Positions 1 to 6,819 of a stretch of 64,000 nt of DNA are shown in pieces. The first letter of the stretch is position 1, and each line of letters begins with the position of its first letter. A model generated the notes under the pieces. The model did not search any database and was not told the origin of the DNA. It worked only from the letters and a program-made list of their open reading frames with translations. The position numbers were made by a program, and so were the translations under genes. Origin of the DNA: a virus; the IMG/VR virus record IMGVR_UViG_3300046792_000297, positions 1 to 64,000 of that record; one strand, given 5' to 3'.

Positions 1-106
1 CGAACAGCTTCAGGTAATCCGTGTGCGTGGTGACGTTGGTCTGGCCGATGACCGTTTCGATCAGTTGGCCGTGCTCCAGGGTGGTCAGTACAATGTCTGC
101 TTTCAT
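1..106 (-). CDS. Partial early protein (C-terminus beyond window)
   Basis: Reading leftward from the ATG at 106, 35 codons are open to the window edge (begins MKADIVLTTLEHGQLIE). It is preceded by a GGAGTGAGAA ribosome site and by the early promoter at 123-151, which supports it as the first gene of its own unit. No family is recognisable from this fragment. Confidence 0.6.
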   Translation of the reverse strand, partial: MKADIVLTTLEHGQLIETVIGQTNVTTHTDYLKLF

Positions 107-122
107 TTCTCACTCCAGATAT

Positions 123-151
123 AGAATAGCGCATAAATCAGATTGATGCAA
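123..151 (-). promoter_or_regulatory. Early promoter P1
   Basis: On the minus strand: -35 TTGCAT, 17-bp spacer, -10 TATTCT. The spacer carries the AATC-N-GATT-like inverted repeat shared by the whole early promoter family. This copy has two extra spacer bases. It faces the partial gene ending at 106. Confidence 0.75.
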
Positions 152-173
152 GGGAAAACAGAGCACGATCGCT

Positions 174-186
174 ATAATTATTATGC
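174..186. repeat. Periodic palindrome site, degenerate copy
   Basis: Matches the 13-bp consensus AATAATCATTATT at 10 of 13 positions, with the central base changed. It lies in the gap between P1 and the next gene. Its distance to the clear copy at 4292 (about 4.1 kb) fits the array, but it is weak. Confidence 0.4.
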
Positions 187-188
187 CC

Positions 189-201
189 TAAACGGTTGAA
201 A
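189..201 (-). repeat. 3'-untranslated motif copy 1
   Basis: TAAACGGTTGAAA on the plus strand (TTTCAACCGTTTA in the transcript), 22 nt downstream of the stop codon of the gene ending at 224. The same motif follows three other early units. Confidence 0.5.
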
Positions 202-223
202 CGGGGGAGGTTGCGGGTGAGGG

Positions 224-538
224 TTACTGGCCGCCTCGCTTCCGGGCGTAGAAGACCAGCGCGTCGGCCTTGAGCACGTCGACCACGACCGGCGGGAAGT
301 TGGCCGCGTGCAGCGTGTCCAGGTTCTTCTGGGTGGCTGCCGCCTGGAGGGTGGTGCCGGGGTACTGGCGGTAGTCGCCATACATCTCGAACATCACCAT
401 GCCCTGCTTGGCGAATTGGATGTGGGCGCAGGAGCCCAGGCCGCGCTGCATCTTGCGGGTCGAGAGCACCAGTTGCGCCACGCCGTGTTCGTTGTCCAAC
501 TCGGGCATGGCGATGACCTGCTTAGGTTCCTTGGCCAT
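224..538 (-). CDS. Hypothetical early protein, 104 aa
   Basis: No family recognised. An upstream ATG at 556 sits almost at the expected transcription start of promoter P2, so the ATG at 538, preceded by GGAGG 11 nt upstream, is preferred (MAKEPKQVIAMPEL). It is a soluble, mixed alpha/beta-looking protein with a basic C-terminus (ARKRGG). It is the only gene of its unit. Confidence 0.7.
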   Translation of the reverse strand: MAKEPKQVIAMPELDNEHGVAQLVLSTRKMQRGLGSCAHIQFAKQGMVMFEMYGDYRQYPGTTLQAAATQKNLDTLHAANFPPVVVDVLKADALVFYARKRGGQ

Positions 539-560
539 TTCTTGTCGTTCCTCCATTCTT

Positions 561-588
561 AGTGTAGCACAATTCGGATTGATGTAAA
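561..588 (-). promoter_or_regulatory. Early promoter P2
   Basis: Minus strand: -35 TTTACA, 16-bp spacer containing the conserved AATCCGAATT element, -10 TACACT. Drives the single gene 224-538. Confidence 0.75.
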
Positions 589-617
589 CAGCGGGCGGGC
601 GAGTTCCGGCCCGATTG

Positions 618-1391
618 TTAGCGGGTGGAAACCAACAGTTGCTCGACGGCGGCGGGCAGCTTGGCCGTCTGCCCCGACCAGCTTCCCCGGCCCCAGTGGA
701 ATCCGGCGTCGCGGAGCGCGTTCAGTACCGACCGTTCCGGCTTTTCGGCGAACGTCACCGAGCAGTACGCGCCGTCGCTCGACTTCTCGATGGTCACGCC
801 GTTCGGCGCGGCTTCGGCCTGGGCGGTGCGCTGCTGCACTCGCGCCACGGTGACCAGGCGTTCCTTGTCGGAGCGGATGCGAGCGCCCAGGTTGGTCAAC
901 TCGTAAGCCAGGTGCGGGGCGCTGCCCCAGTAGCCGCCCGCCGCCGCGAGTTTGGCCTTCAGCGTGTCGAGGTCGAGGCCGAGAGCCTTCAGACCGTCCG
1001 CGTCGCCCTTCTTGTACAGCTTGTTGACCAGCTTCATCTGCTCGCGCTTGGCTTCGTTGGCCGCGATCCGCTGCTTCAGCGCCTCGGTCGCGTCGTCGTC
1101 GTCGGTGAAGATCGCCTTGTCCAGCAAGTGCTCCAGGTTGCTGGCCTTGGACTCGTGCATGTCGGCTTTCTTGCTCAGCCCGACCGACTTGCCGAGCGCG
1201 TTCCAGCTTCGATCCAGCGTGCGGCGATGCCGCTTCTCCGAATGATGCCCCACCAGGATGGGCTGGCCCATCGGAATTCCGGCCACCAGGTTGTGAGAGT
1301 GGTTGTAGGCTTGCGTGGACTGCGCCGTGGCCTTGTCGGCCCAGTCGCGGCGCTTCTCGATCTTGCGTTCCAGTCGTTCCCTGCGGGTCAT
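618..1391 (-). CDS. DUF3560 family protein
   Basis: 257 aa. Residues about 30-75 contain the DUF3560 signature (AGIPMGQPILVGHHSEKRHR), a domain common on plasmids and phages whose biochemical function is not settled. The N-terminus is very basic, the middle is helical, and the last 60 residues look like a separate small fold. It starts with an ATGA overlap on the HTH gene at 1388 and is the last gene of the P3 unit. Confidence 0.8.
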   Translation of the reverse strand: MTRRERLERKIEKRRDWADKATAQSTQAYNHSHNLVAGIPMGQPILVGHHSEKRHRRTLDRSWNALGKSVGLSKKADMHESKASNLEHLLDKAIFTDDDDATEALKQRIAANEAKREQMKLVNKLYKKGDADGLKALGLDLDTLKAKLAAAGGYWGSAPHLAYELTNLGARIRSDKERLVTVARVQQRTAQAEAAPNGVTIEKSSDGAYCSVTFAEKPERSVLNALRDAGFHWGRGSWSGQTAKLPAAVEQLLVSTR

Positions 1392-1594
1392 TGCTTGCTC
1401 CTCTTCGGTCGTGCGGCCATCCGGGCCTGGTAGTCTTCGAGCGGCACGTAATGATTATTCAAGACGCGGTTCACGGTGCCGGTCGTGACCTTGAACAGGT
1501 GAGCCAGGTGGCTGGCTCTTACGTTGCGCGTCTTGTCGGCGTACATCCGCCGCAGGTCGGCGCAGTCTTCGCGGGTTAACTTCGGTTTGGCCAT
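1388..1594 (-). CDS. Small helix-turn-helix protein
   Basis: 68 aa. The middle reads like a DNA-binding helix-turn-helix (RASHLAHLFKVTTGTVNRVL), followed by a short basic tail (RPKRSKQ). A role as small regulator is inferred from the fold only. It overlaps both neighbours by 1-4 nt, so it is translationally coupled. A copy of the periodic palindrome (1448-1460) lies inside it and encodes NNHY. Confidence 0.75.
   Translation of the reverse strand: MAKPKLTREDCADLRRMYADKTRNVRASHLAHLFKVTTGTVNRVLNNHYVPLEDYQARMAARPKRSKQ
1448..1460. repeat. Periodic palindrome site
   Basis: TAATGATTATT core, 11 of 13 matches to AATAATGATTATT; lies within the coding sequence of the small HTH gene. Confidence 0.55.
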
Positions 1595-2088
1595 TACTCC
1601 CAGTCCCGCCTCTTCTCGGCGATCTTCATCCCACGGATGTACGCCAAGACTTGCACTTCCAGGGCCAGCTTGCCCACGCTGTTGGTGCTCTGCCAGGCTT
1701 CGCGGATGGGGCGCAGGGCGTCGAGCATGGCGTTGCGGCTCTTGTCGGCGGCCTGGCGCTTGCGGGCCGCGCGTTCGATCTCCAGGGCTCGCTCGTCGGC
1801 CTTCCAGCGGGTGCGCTCGACCTCGTTGGGCCAGAGCCCTTGGTACTTGGCGCTGTTCATTACCACCGAAGTGAGATTCTCGTTGGCGTCCACCTTGTAC
1901 ATACCGCCCAGAAAGATGTTCCCTTTCCGGCACGCCTTCTCGCTGAAGGGGTGGCGCTCTCCGCTGATCTTGCCCGCTTCGTCGACGGCCTGGAGGATCA
2001 TGCCCAGCTTGCCGTCGTCCAACTCTGTCACGCCCGAGCATACGATCAGTTGCACCGTCATGGCCGGTTTGGCTTGTTCGTCTGTCAT
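1594..2088 (-). CDS. Hypothetical early protein, 164 aa
   Basis: No family recognised. Begins MTDEQAKPAMTVQLIVCSGV. The N-terminal half is beta-rich. The C-terminal half is a charged helical segment (ERTRWKADERALEIERAARK). The start is fixed by the ATGA overlap with the gene ending at 2085. Third gene of the P3 unit. Confidence 0.7.
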   Translation of the reverse strand: MTDEQAKPAMTVQLIVCSGVTELDDGKLGMILQAVDEAGKISGERHPFSEKACRKGNIFLGGMYKVDANENLTSVVMNSAKYQGLWPNEVERTRWKADERALEIERAARKRQAADKSRNAMLDALRPIREAWQSTNSVGKLALEVQVLAYIRGMKIAEKRRDWE

Positions 2089-2420
2089 GCCGCTCGATCC
2101 TCCTCGATCATCAGGTCGCCCACGAAGGGATGCTCGCCTTCGACTACCGCGTCGCGTTGCGTGCGTCCGCTGAAGTAAAACTTCCAGGTGCCGATGCTGG
2201 CTCCCAGCTTGGCGGGCTTTCCGAAAGTCAGCAATGCTTCCGGCCCGGCATTCACGATGCGCAGCACCGTCTTGCCGTACTTGCGCAAGGCTTCGAGCAC
2301 CGTGCGCCGGGAGGGCCGCATGGCGTAGCAGATCAGCAGCGTTTGCTGGCCATTGGTGCCGATCAATTCGTAGCGCGTCGGGCCGCGTTGCAGCCACTTC
2401 AGTTTCTGTTCCTTGGTCAC
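2085..2420 (-). CDS. Hypothetical early protein, 111 aa
   Basis: Not recognised. Begins MTKEQKLKWLQRGPTRYELI. Contains a possible small nucleic-acid-binding region (MRPSRRTVLEALRKYGKTVL) and an acidic C-terminus. Coupled by 4-nt overlaps to both neighbours. Confidence 0.7.
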   Translation of the reverse strand: MTKEQKLKWLQRGPTRYELIGTNGQQTLLICYAMRPSRRTVLEALRKYGKTVLRIVNAGPEALLTFGKPAKLGASIGTWKFYFSGRTQRDAVVEGEHPFVGDLMIEEDRAA

Positions 2421-2860
2421 TGTCCCGCCTTTCTCGCCCGGCGCGTGGCCCAGGCTTTCTGTGCTGCATTCATCGGTTTCGCCGAAGGCGCATCCTTGCA
2501 GATGGCGTCGATGCGTTCGGTCGAGAGGCCGGTCAGGGCCGACATGAGTTTGCGGGCTCCCGCTGCCGGGTCTGGGCCGAACTTGGCCGCGTGCGAAGCG
2601 TCGGCCCGGTTGGCGTAGAGGTTGGAGGCATTGACGCTTTGGTGAATGGTGCCCGCCGCGTAGAAGCTGCCCGGTTCGCCGATGGGCTCGACGACCTCAA
2701 CCATCACCAGGCCGCCCTGGCCGCGTGCAAGCACCTTGACGTTGGCCCCGGTCTTGTCATAGAAGCTCGACAAGAAGTAGACCCCGCCGATCTTCAGCGC
2801 AGCGGCCCGGTCAACGCTTCGCTTCTGCATGGCCCGAAAGTCGATCTTGTACCTTGGCAT
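2417..2860 (-). CDS. Early protein with C-terminal KAWATRRA motif
   Basis: 147 aa, family unknown. The N-terminal half is beta-rich. The C-terminus ends NAAQKAWATRRARKAGQ, a basic helical tail that recurs in otherwise unrelated proteins of this phage (DNA ligase, topoisomerase IB, the 464-aa zinc protein). First gene of the P3 unit, with a GAGGAGAACGA ribosome site. Confidence 0.75.
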   Translation of the reverse strand: MPRYKIDFRAMQKRSVDRAAALKIGGVYFLSSFYDKTGANVKVLARGQGGLVMVEVVEPIGEPGSFYAAGTIHQSVNASNLYANRADASHAAKFGPDPAAGARKLMSALTGLSTERIDAICKDAPSAKPMNAAQKAWATRRARKAGQ

Positions 2861-2882
2861 TCGTTCTCCTCAACTCAAGTAT

Positions 2883-2911
2883 AGTGTAGCACGTTAATCT
2901 AATTGATGCAA
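2883..2911 (-). promoter_or_regulatory. Early promoter P3
   Basis: Minus strand: -35 TTGCAT, 17-bp spacer with AATTAGATTA, -10 TACACT. Heads the five-gene unit 2860-618. Confidence 0.75.
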
Positions 2912-2912
2912 G

Positions 2913-3200
2913 TCAATGCGAGACGCCGAGCGCCGACCAGTTGTCGCGCACTGCCGGGTCCGGGGCGGGAAAGACGATGTGCGGCGGCTCGTGGCGCGAA
3001 GCGATCACGATGGCCTGGATGGCGGCTTGTTTGGTGGCGAAAGCGCCGTGCATGTAGCGGGGATTCTGGGACCGGTAGCCGCCCATCCTCGAAGCGGCCC
3101 ACTGGCCGTCGACCGGCCAGATGATGCCGCGCTTGATGCCCTTCACTTCGACGAAGTTGGCATCCCAGTTCGGTACTTTCGAGAGCGATACGTTCTTCAT
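2913..3200 (-). CDS. Hypothetical early protein, 95 aa
   Basis: Not recognised. Begins MKNVSLSKVPNWDANFVEVK. Small, basic and tryptophan-containing. Last gene of the P4 unit; its stop lies directly against promoter P3. Confidence 0.65.
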   Translation of the reverse strand: MKNVSLSKVPNWDANFVEVKGIKRGIIWPVDGQWAASRMGGYRSQNPRYMHGAFATKQAAIQAIVIASRHEPPHIVFPAPDPAVRDNWSALGVSH

Positions 3201-3207
3201 GGTTTCC

Positions 3208-3570
3208 TCACTTGCCGAATTCGCGGGCCAGCACGGCGTAGGCCGCGCTGACCACCTTGAAGGCTTCGGTGGCGGCGTGGACGCTCATGCCGTTCAGGGC
3301 GGCGCGGTCGGGATGCACCTTCATGGCCAGCTTGCGGTAGGCGCTCACGATCTCCTGCCAGGTGGCCTTCAGGCCCACGCCCAGGATGGTGCGCGGCGAG
3401 TCCGCTTTGTCGTACAGCACGCGCTCGGCTTCCTCGACGCCCATGCGCTGGTAGAACGCGCCGGTCCAGTCATGCGGGTTGCCGTAGCCGTCGGCGTCGG
3501 GATTGTACCGCTTCCTCGCGGCGTCGATCTCGGCGAAGGTCTTGCGAGGCTTGGGGTTTCCACGGGGCAT
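3208..3570 (-). CDS. J-domain (DnaJ-like) protein
   Basis: 120 aa. Residues 58-115 form a J-domain: ILGVGLKATWQEIVSAYRKL is followed by the catalytic HPD at 86-88 and AFKVVSAAYAVL. J-domains stimulate Hsp70 (DnaK) ATPase. There is no zinc or substrate-binding domain, so it probably recruits or hijacks host DnaK, for example in replication or folding. That is inference. It sits in the P4 unit next to a SWIM zinc-finger protein. Confidence 0.85.
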   Translation of the reverse strand: MPRGNPKPRKTFAEIDAARKRYNPDADGYGNPHDWTGAFYQRMGVEEAERVLYDKADSPRTILGVGLKATWQEIVSAYRKLAMKVHPDRAALNGMSVHAATEAFKVVSAAYAVLAREFGK

Positions 3571-3579
3571 CGGCGGCTC

Positions 3580-3819
3580 CTACTTCAACAGGGCTTCGTG
3601 GGGCTGGTTGTGGCCGGGAAGGCCCAAGGCGCGAAGGTGCTTGCAATTGCGGTAGCGAATCCAACCTGGGCAAGAGCACGACCACCAGCGCCCGCTCTTG
3701 CTCTGGGCTACGGTGTAGAGGCGGTTGCTCGACTCCGAGCGAATATCGAAGCGGTTGGTGTAGGCCGCGTTGTCGGCCAACAGTGCCGAGTTCGGGGGTC
3801 GTCTGATAATGATTGCCAT
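3580..3819 (-). CDS. SWIM zinc-finger protein
   Basis: 79 aa. The C-terminal half has CSCPGWIRYRNCKHLRALG, matching the SWIM pattern CxC-Xn-CxH, a zinc-binding fold used in DNA or protein contacts. The start ATG at 3819 is chosen over 3831 because GAGGACGAAC is correctly spaced before it. No other domain is present. Confidence 0.8.
   Translation of the reverse strand: MAIIIRRPPNSALLADNAAYTNRFDIRSESSNRLYTVAQSKSGRWWSCSCPGWIRYRNCKHLRALGLPGHNQPHEALLK
3805..3817. repeat. Periodic palindrome site, half copy
   Basis: Exact 9-mer ATAATGATT but only 9 of 13 overall; it encodes the first residues of the SWIM protein and lies only 0.5 kb from the clearer copy at 4292, so it may be chance. Confidence 0.3.
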
Positions 3820-3827
3820 GTTCGTCC

Positions 3828-4001
3828 TCATGCTGCCAGTGCGGTGATGCGTGCGTCGTACTCGGCTTCCGCTGCGGCCATTTCCGGGTCGTAGCGGAGC
3901 ACTTCGTCCAGGTAGGCTTCCCAGGTGGCGTCGCAAATCTCGGCCCACTCGGCGTCGGCCTCATCCGGTTCGGGGCCAAGCATATCCAGTTCCTGATCCA
4001 T
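3828..4001 (-). CDS. Small acidic protein, 57 aa
   Basis: Begins MDQELDMLGPEPDEADAEW. Very acidic and helical, with repeated Glu/Asp/Ala. The start at 4001 has GAGGGGGAACGAC in front. Acidic small early phage proteins are often DNA mimics or inhibitors, but nothing here proves that. Confidence 0.65.
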   Translation of the reverse strand: MDQELDMLGPEPDEADAEWAEICDATWEAYLDEVLRYDPEMAAAEAEYDARITALAA

Positions 4002-4012
4002 GTCGTTCCCCC

Positions 4013-4114
4013 TCACGCCGCGCAAACGGCTTCGATCCTTCTCATGCGTTCCGCGCTCGCTGCGTTAAGCCAGGCGATCAGGGCAGCCAACTCTTCTTCG
4101 ATAGTGATTGCCAT
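4013..4114 (-). CDS. Tiny protein, 33 aa
   Basis: Reads MAITIEEELAALIAW and continues as a single amphipathic helix ending VCAA. It has AAGGGA 7 nt upstream and is the first gene after promoter P4, which is the main support. Function unknown. Confidence 0.55.
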   Translation of the reverse strand: MAITIEEELAALIAWLNAASAERMRRIEAVCAA

Positions 4115-4140
4115 TCCAGTTCCCTTCCACCAACATGTAT

Positions 4141-4169
4141 AGAATAGCAATAAATCTGATTGATGTAAA
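4141..4169 (-). promoter_or_regulatory. Early promoter P4
   Basis: Minus strand: -35 TTTACA, 17-bp spacer with AATCAGATTT, -10 TATTCT. Heads the unit 4114-2913. Confidence 0.8.
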
Positions 4170-4191
4170 CAGAAATCGTAGGGAATCGTAA

Positions 4192-4219
4192 GGAATTCTG
4201 CGCCTGTAAACGATGGAAG
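4192..4219 (-). repeat. 3'-untranslated motif copy 2
   Basis: Contains GGAATTCTGCGCCTG (4192-4206), identical to 15500-15514, followed by TAAACGATGGAAG. It begins 10 nt after the stop codon of the gene ending at 4229, the same offset as in two other units. Confidence 0.55.
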
Positions 4220-4228
4220 GGATAGGCT

Positions 4229-4294
4229 TTAGCGGCGGCCAGAGCGAACGCGGGCCAGCAGGAGGAGCAGCACGACAAAGAACAGGTTCACCAT
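4229..4294 (-). CDS. Tiny membrane peptide, 21 aa
   Basis: MVNLFFVVLLLLLARVRSGR: one hydrophobic helix and a basic tail, oriented as a single-pass inner-membrane peptide. A copy of the periodic palindrome abuts its start codon. GGAGG lies 12 nt upstream. Last gene of the P5 unit. Confidence 0.5.
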   Translation of the reverse strand: MVNLFFVVLLLLLARVRSGRR

Positions 4295-4304
4295 AATGAT
4301 TACT
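4292..4304. repeat. Periodic palindrome site
   Basis: ATAATGATTA core, 11 of 13. Overlaps the start codon of the 21-aa membrane peptide. Confidence 0.7.
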
Positions 4305-4722
4305 CTGCCTCCAACTCGGCCAGGCCGAAGTCGACGAACTGGGTGTGATAGCCGGGAAAACCCACGCTCACCACGCGCTCGGAAACGATCTCCGTCACCA
4401 CGCCCTTGCGATAGCCCAGCCCGGTTTCGGGATTGAACGCGTAGGGCTCGACGGTGCGAACCTTCGCGCCCAACTTGAGCGGCTTCAGGGCCGCGTGCCG
4501 GATGTAGCTTTTGCCTGCCAGCGGTCGTTTGTCGCCGGGGTAGAACAGCTTGGCGACCTTGGCGAATGCCTCGTCGTGGCTGGCGGCCTCGATGGCGAAG
4601 CTCTCCGTGTTCCAGCCGCCGCGCCGGTCCTGGGCTTCGGTGTGCGACGTGGCGCGGCCCGTCACCAGTCCCTTGTTCTTGGCGCTGCGCCCGTTGGCAA
4701 TCACGCGAATGCGGTACTCCAT
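4300..4722 (-). CDS. Hypothetical early protein, 140 aa
   Basis: Not recognised. Begins MEYRIRVIANGRSAKNKGLV. Beta-rich, with a glycine/tyrosine-containing second half (GYRKGVVTEIVSERVVSVGF) that reads like a small SH3-type barrel; this is only an impression. Ends at the periodic site. Confidence 0.65.
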   Translation of the reverse strand: MEYRIRVIANGRSAKNKGLVTGRATSHTEAQDRRGGWNTESFAIEAASHDEAFAKVAKLFYPGDKRPLAGKSYIRHAALKPLKLGAKVRTVEPYAFNPETGLGYRKGVVTEIVSERVVSVGFPGYHTQFVDFGLAELEAE

Positions 4723-4985
4723 CAGCGGCCTCCCTCGGCGTCGGCGATGTGATCGACGATTGCGTCGATCTCACGCTGGACTTCCTTGATCTTGACGATG
4801 CGGGCCTCGTGCTCGGCCTGCGCCGTGTGCAGGCCCATCGGACCTTGCGTGTAGTAGTCCCTGCCGTTCGGCCCTTCGCTGTACATCAGCTTGAGCGCGT
4901 CGCCCAGCGCGTGGCTCATCTTCAGCCAGCCCTCCAGCAAATCGTTCTTGCTGGTGCCGTTCAGGTGGATGGTGGGCAAGATCAT
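4722..4985 (-). CDS. Hypothetical early protein, 87 aa
   Basis: Not recognised. Begins MILPTIHLNGTSKNDLLEGW. The last 30 residues (ARIVKIKEVQREIDAIVDHI) predict a coiled coil. Coupled by overlap to the genes on both sides. Confidence 0.65.
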   Translation of the reverse strand: MILPTIHLNGTSKNDLLEGWLKMSHALGDALKLMYSEGPNGRDYYTQGPMGLHTAQAEHEARIVKIKEVQREIDAIVDHIADAEGGR

Positions 4986-5401
4986 GCGGCCTCCTCGAAG
5001 TCCAGTTTCGGTTCCTGGCCGTGGATCACGGCGCGGATGGGTTGCGACGTCACCGGGACGCTGCCCAGGATCAGGTCCGCCGGGACCGGGCGTTCGCTCT
5101 TCAGCCAGCGGCCCTTGGCCATTGCCTGGGCCAACGGGTCGGCGTTGTCTACTTCCCATTCGTGCTCGCCGGGGGCGAACGCTACGATGGCGATCTTCCC
5201 GCTACCCATCGCCTTGTGAAACTGCCAGTCCATCTTTCCGGCCCAGCGCACCGCGTCGGTGAGGTTATCGAAGGCGTAAACCTCGCCCTGGCCGTAGCGT
5301 TCGCCGCTGGCTTTGGCCCAGTTGCTGGTCTGGAAGCGCAGCAGCCCCTTGGCTTGGATGGCCGCGACCTTGTTGGTGTGCGTGACGTGATAGAGCGTCA
5401 T
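4982..5401 (-). CDS. Possible ADP-ribosyltransferase-fold protein
   Basis: 139 aa. The N-terminus MTLYHVTHTNKVAAIQAKGL has the YHxT...GL pattern seen in KptA/DarT-like ADP-ribosyltransferase folds, followed by VYAFDNLTDAVRWA. No catalytic glutamate can be assigned with confidence. If correct it could modify host RNA polymerase, DNA or RNA early in infection. It may equally be an unrelated fold. Confidence 0.4.
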   Translation of the reverse strand: MTLYHVTHTNKVAAIQAKGLLRFQTSNWAKASGERYGQGEVYAFDNLTDAVRWAGKMDWQFHKAMGSGKIAIVAFAPGEHEWEVDNADPLAQAMAKGRWLKSERPVPADLILGSVPVTSQPIRAVIHGQEPKLDFEEAA

Positions 5402-5769
5402 CTAGTTCCCTCCGCAAGTAGTTTGGGCATGTTCGCCGGGTTGACGTGCAGAGTGATGCCGACATCCTTGCCGCAGAAGTACGACCGCTCCACGCATACG
5501 ATGCCATCGGGCAGGGTCACGCGATCCGCGCCGCCCAGCGGGCGGTCGAAAGCCGACTGCGCGGGCACCGGCACCACCTTGCTGGTGGTCAGGCAAAAGA
5601 ATACAAAATAGTCGCGGCTGCCGCCATCCCAGTAGCTGGCCACGTTCAGCGGGCGGTCTTGGGTTTCGATGCTCACGCCCTTGCGGATTTTCACATCCGG
5701 GTAGCAGGCCGCGATGATGGCTTTGAGGCTGGCATCCGGCTTGAGTACGGTTCGAGTGGCAAGTGACAT
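5398..5769 (-). CDS. Hypothetical early protein, 123 aa
   Basis: Begins MSLATRTVLKPDASLKAIIA. The start at 5769 has GGAGGATCGA upstream, while the longer frame would begin inside promoter P5. Beta-rich, with two cysteines in the second half. First gene of the P5 unit. Family unknown. Confidence 0.7.
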   Translation of the reverse strand: MSLATRTVLKPDASLKAIIAACYPDVKIRKGVSIETQDRPLNVASYWDGGSRDYFVFFCLTTSKVVPVPAQSAFDRPLGGADRVTLPDGIVCVERSYFCGKDVGITLHVNPANMPKLLAEGTR

Positions 5770-5788
5770 TCGATCCTCCAACAAGAAT

Positions 5789-5816
5789 AGTATATCACGA
5801 ATCAAATTGATGTAAA
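5789..5816 (-). promoter_or_regulatory. Early promoter P5
   Basis: Minus strand: -35 TTTACA, 16-bp spacer with AATTTGATTC, -10 TATACT. Heads the unit 5769-4229. Confidence 0.8.
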
Positions 5817-5826
5817 CATAAAAGAG

Positions 5827-5864
5827 AGCGATAATTATGGGATAAATACACCATAATTATCGCT
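5827..5864. terminator. Hairpin between early units, possibly bidirectional
   Basis: Perfect 14-bp inverted repeat (arms 5827-5840 and 5851-5864, AGCGATAATTATGG) with a 10-nt loop. T-rich sequence follows on both strands. It lies just past the stop of the gene at 5867 and just before promoter P5, as expected for a unit-ending terminator. The arms also contain ATAATTAT, a relative of the periodic palindrome. Confidence 0.65.
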
Positions 5865-5866
5865 TT

Positions 5867-6175
5867 TTACCAGATCGGCGAAGGGCGGGCGCGGCGTTCG
5901 GTGAAGTAGTGGCGGTACATGTCCGGGTCCTGGGCCTTCATCACCCGGCGGGCCATCGCCCGATACCAGAGGGCCTGGGCCTTGACCCAGTCGCGGTCCA
6001 CTTCCGGCGGCAGGATGCCGATCTGCTCCAGGCACCAGCCGCGCATCTCGCTGCGGACCACGCGATCCTCCCAGAGCACGGAGTAGACGTCGCCGTCCTC
6101 GACTGGAGTGCGGGCGCGGAAGCGCCGTTCCACTTCCGCGCGGTAGAGTGTCGTGTGTTGGTCGGTCCAGGTCAT
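5867..6175 (-). CDS. Hypothetical early protein, 102 aa
   Basis: Begins MTWTDQHTTLYRAEVERRFR. Helical and arginine-rich (WYRAMARRVMKAQDPDMYRH). Family unknown. Last gene of the P6 unit, ending at the hairpin 5827-5864. Confidence 0.65.
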   Translation of the reverse strand: MTWTDQHTTLYRAEVERRFRARTPVEDGDVYSVLWEDRVVRSEMRGWCLEQIGILPPEVDRDWVKAQALWYRAMARRVMKAQDPDMYRHYFTERRARPSPIW

Positions 6176-6414
6176 CCGCGTTCCGCTATCGCGGCGTCGA
6201 TGGCCCAGTCGCCGCCCGTGGGCTCGCCCGACTGCGCCCGTTCCATCAGTTCCAGGTGACGGGCTTCAGCCTTGGGGGGCTGGTGGGCGAATTCGACCAA
6301 GTGGCGCTCGTGGTCGAGGATGGCCAGGACGGTCTCTTCGCCGACGATCTCCTGTAGGCGGGCGATGGTTTGGGCGAGGGTGTTGCGCAGGGCAAGGACT
6401 TCAGATGAGGGCAT
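6172..6414 (-). CDS. Hypothetical early protein, 80 aa
   Basis: Begins MPSSEVLALRNTLAQTIARL. The first half predicts a coiled coil, the second half is acidic. Overlaps the next gene by 4 nt. Function unknown. Confidence 0.6.
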   Translation of the reverse strand: MPSSEVLALRNTLAQTIARLQEIVGEETVLAILDHERHLVEFAHQPPKAEARHLELMERAQSGEPTGGDWAIDAAIAERG

Positions 6415-6802
6415 CGCTTCTCCTTTGCGTTTTGTTGCGCTGTGGTTGCAGCCCGAACATCACATGCCAAATCCGATGCAGGGCGTTGACGTATGGCTTG
6501 CCGACTCGTCCGATGTGGTGCTCACATTCGGATTTGAAGTTCGACCAACTCTGCTCCTTGGCCATTTCCTCCAGGCAGGCCGCCCAGACTTGCTTGGGCA
6601 CAAACATCCGAAACAGGTAGTCGGTTCCGCTCGACTCGACGATCTTGCCATCCAAGCCGAATCGCTCCTTCAGATTCTCAAGGTGTTGTTTGACTCTGGC
6701 GCGGACCATCAGGTTGTCGGGGTCGATGCACCAGTTGCCGTCCTCATCCTGCTTGTCGGCGCAGGCGACCGAATAGAATCCGTACACGGTAAAAATCCAC
6801 AT
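6401..6802 (-). CDS. Conserved hypothetical phage/bacterial protein, 133 aa
   Basis: Begins MWIFTVYGFYSVACADKQDE, then VRARVKQHLENLKERFG and DYLFRMFVPKQVW. I recognise this pattern from a widespread small family without assigned function (MWIFTxxGFxS, vRARxxxHL, DYxxR). The family match makes the reading frame secure. Confidence 0.75.
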   Translation of the reverse strand: MWIFTVYGFYSVACADKQDEDGNWCIDPDNLMVRARVKQHLENLKERFGLDGKIVESSGTDYLFRMFVPKQVWAACLEEMAKEQSWSNFKSECEHHIGRVGKPYVNALHRIWHVMFGLQPQRNKTQRRSDALI

Positions 6803-6819
6803 TTAGATGACCTCGCAGT

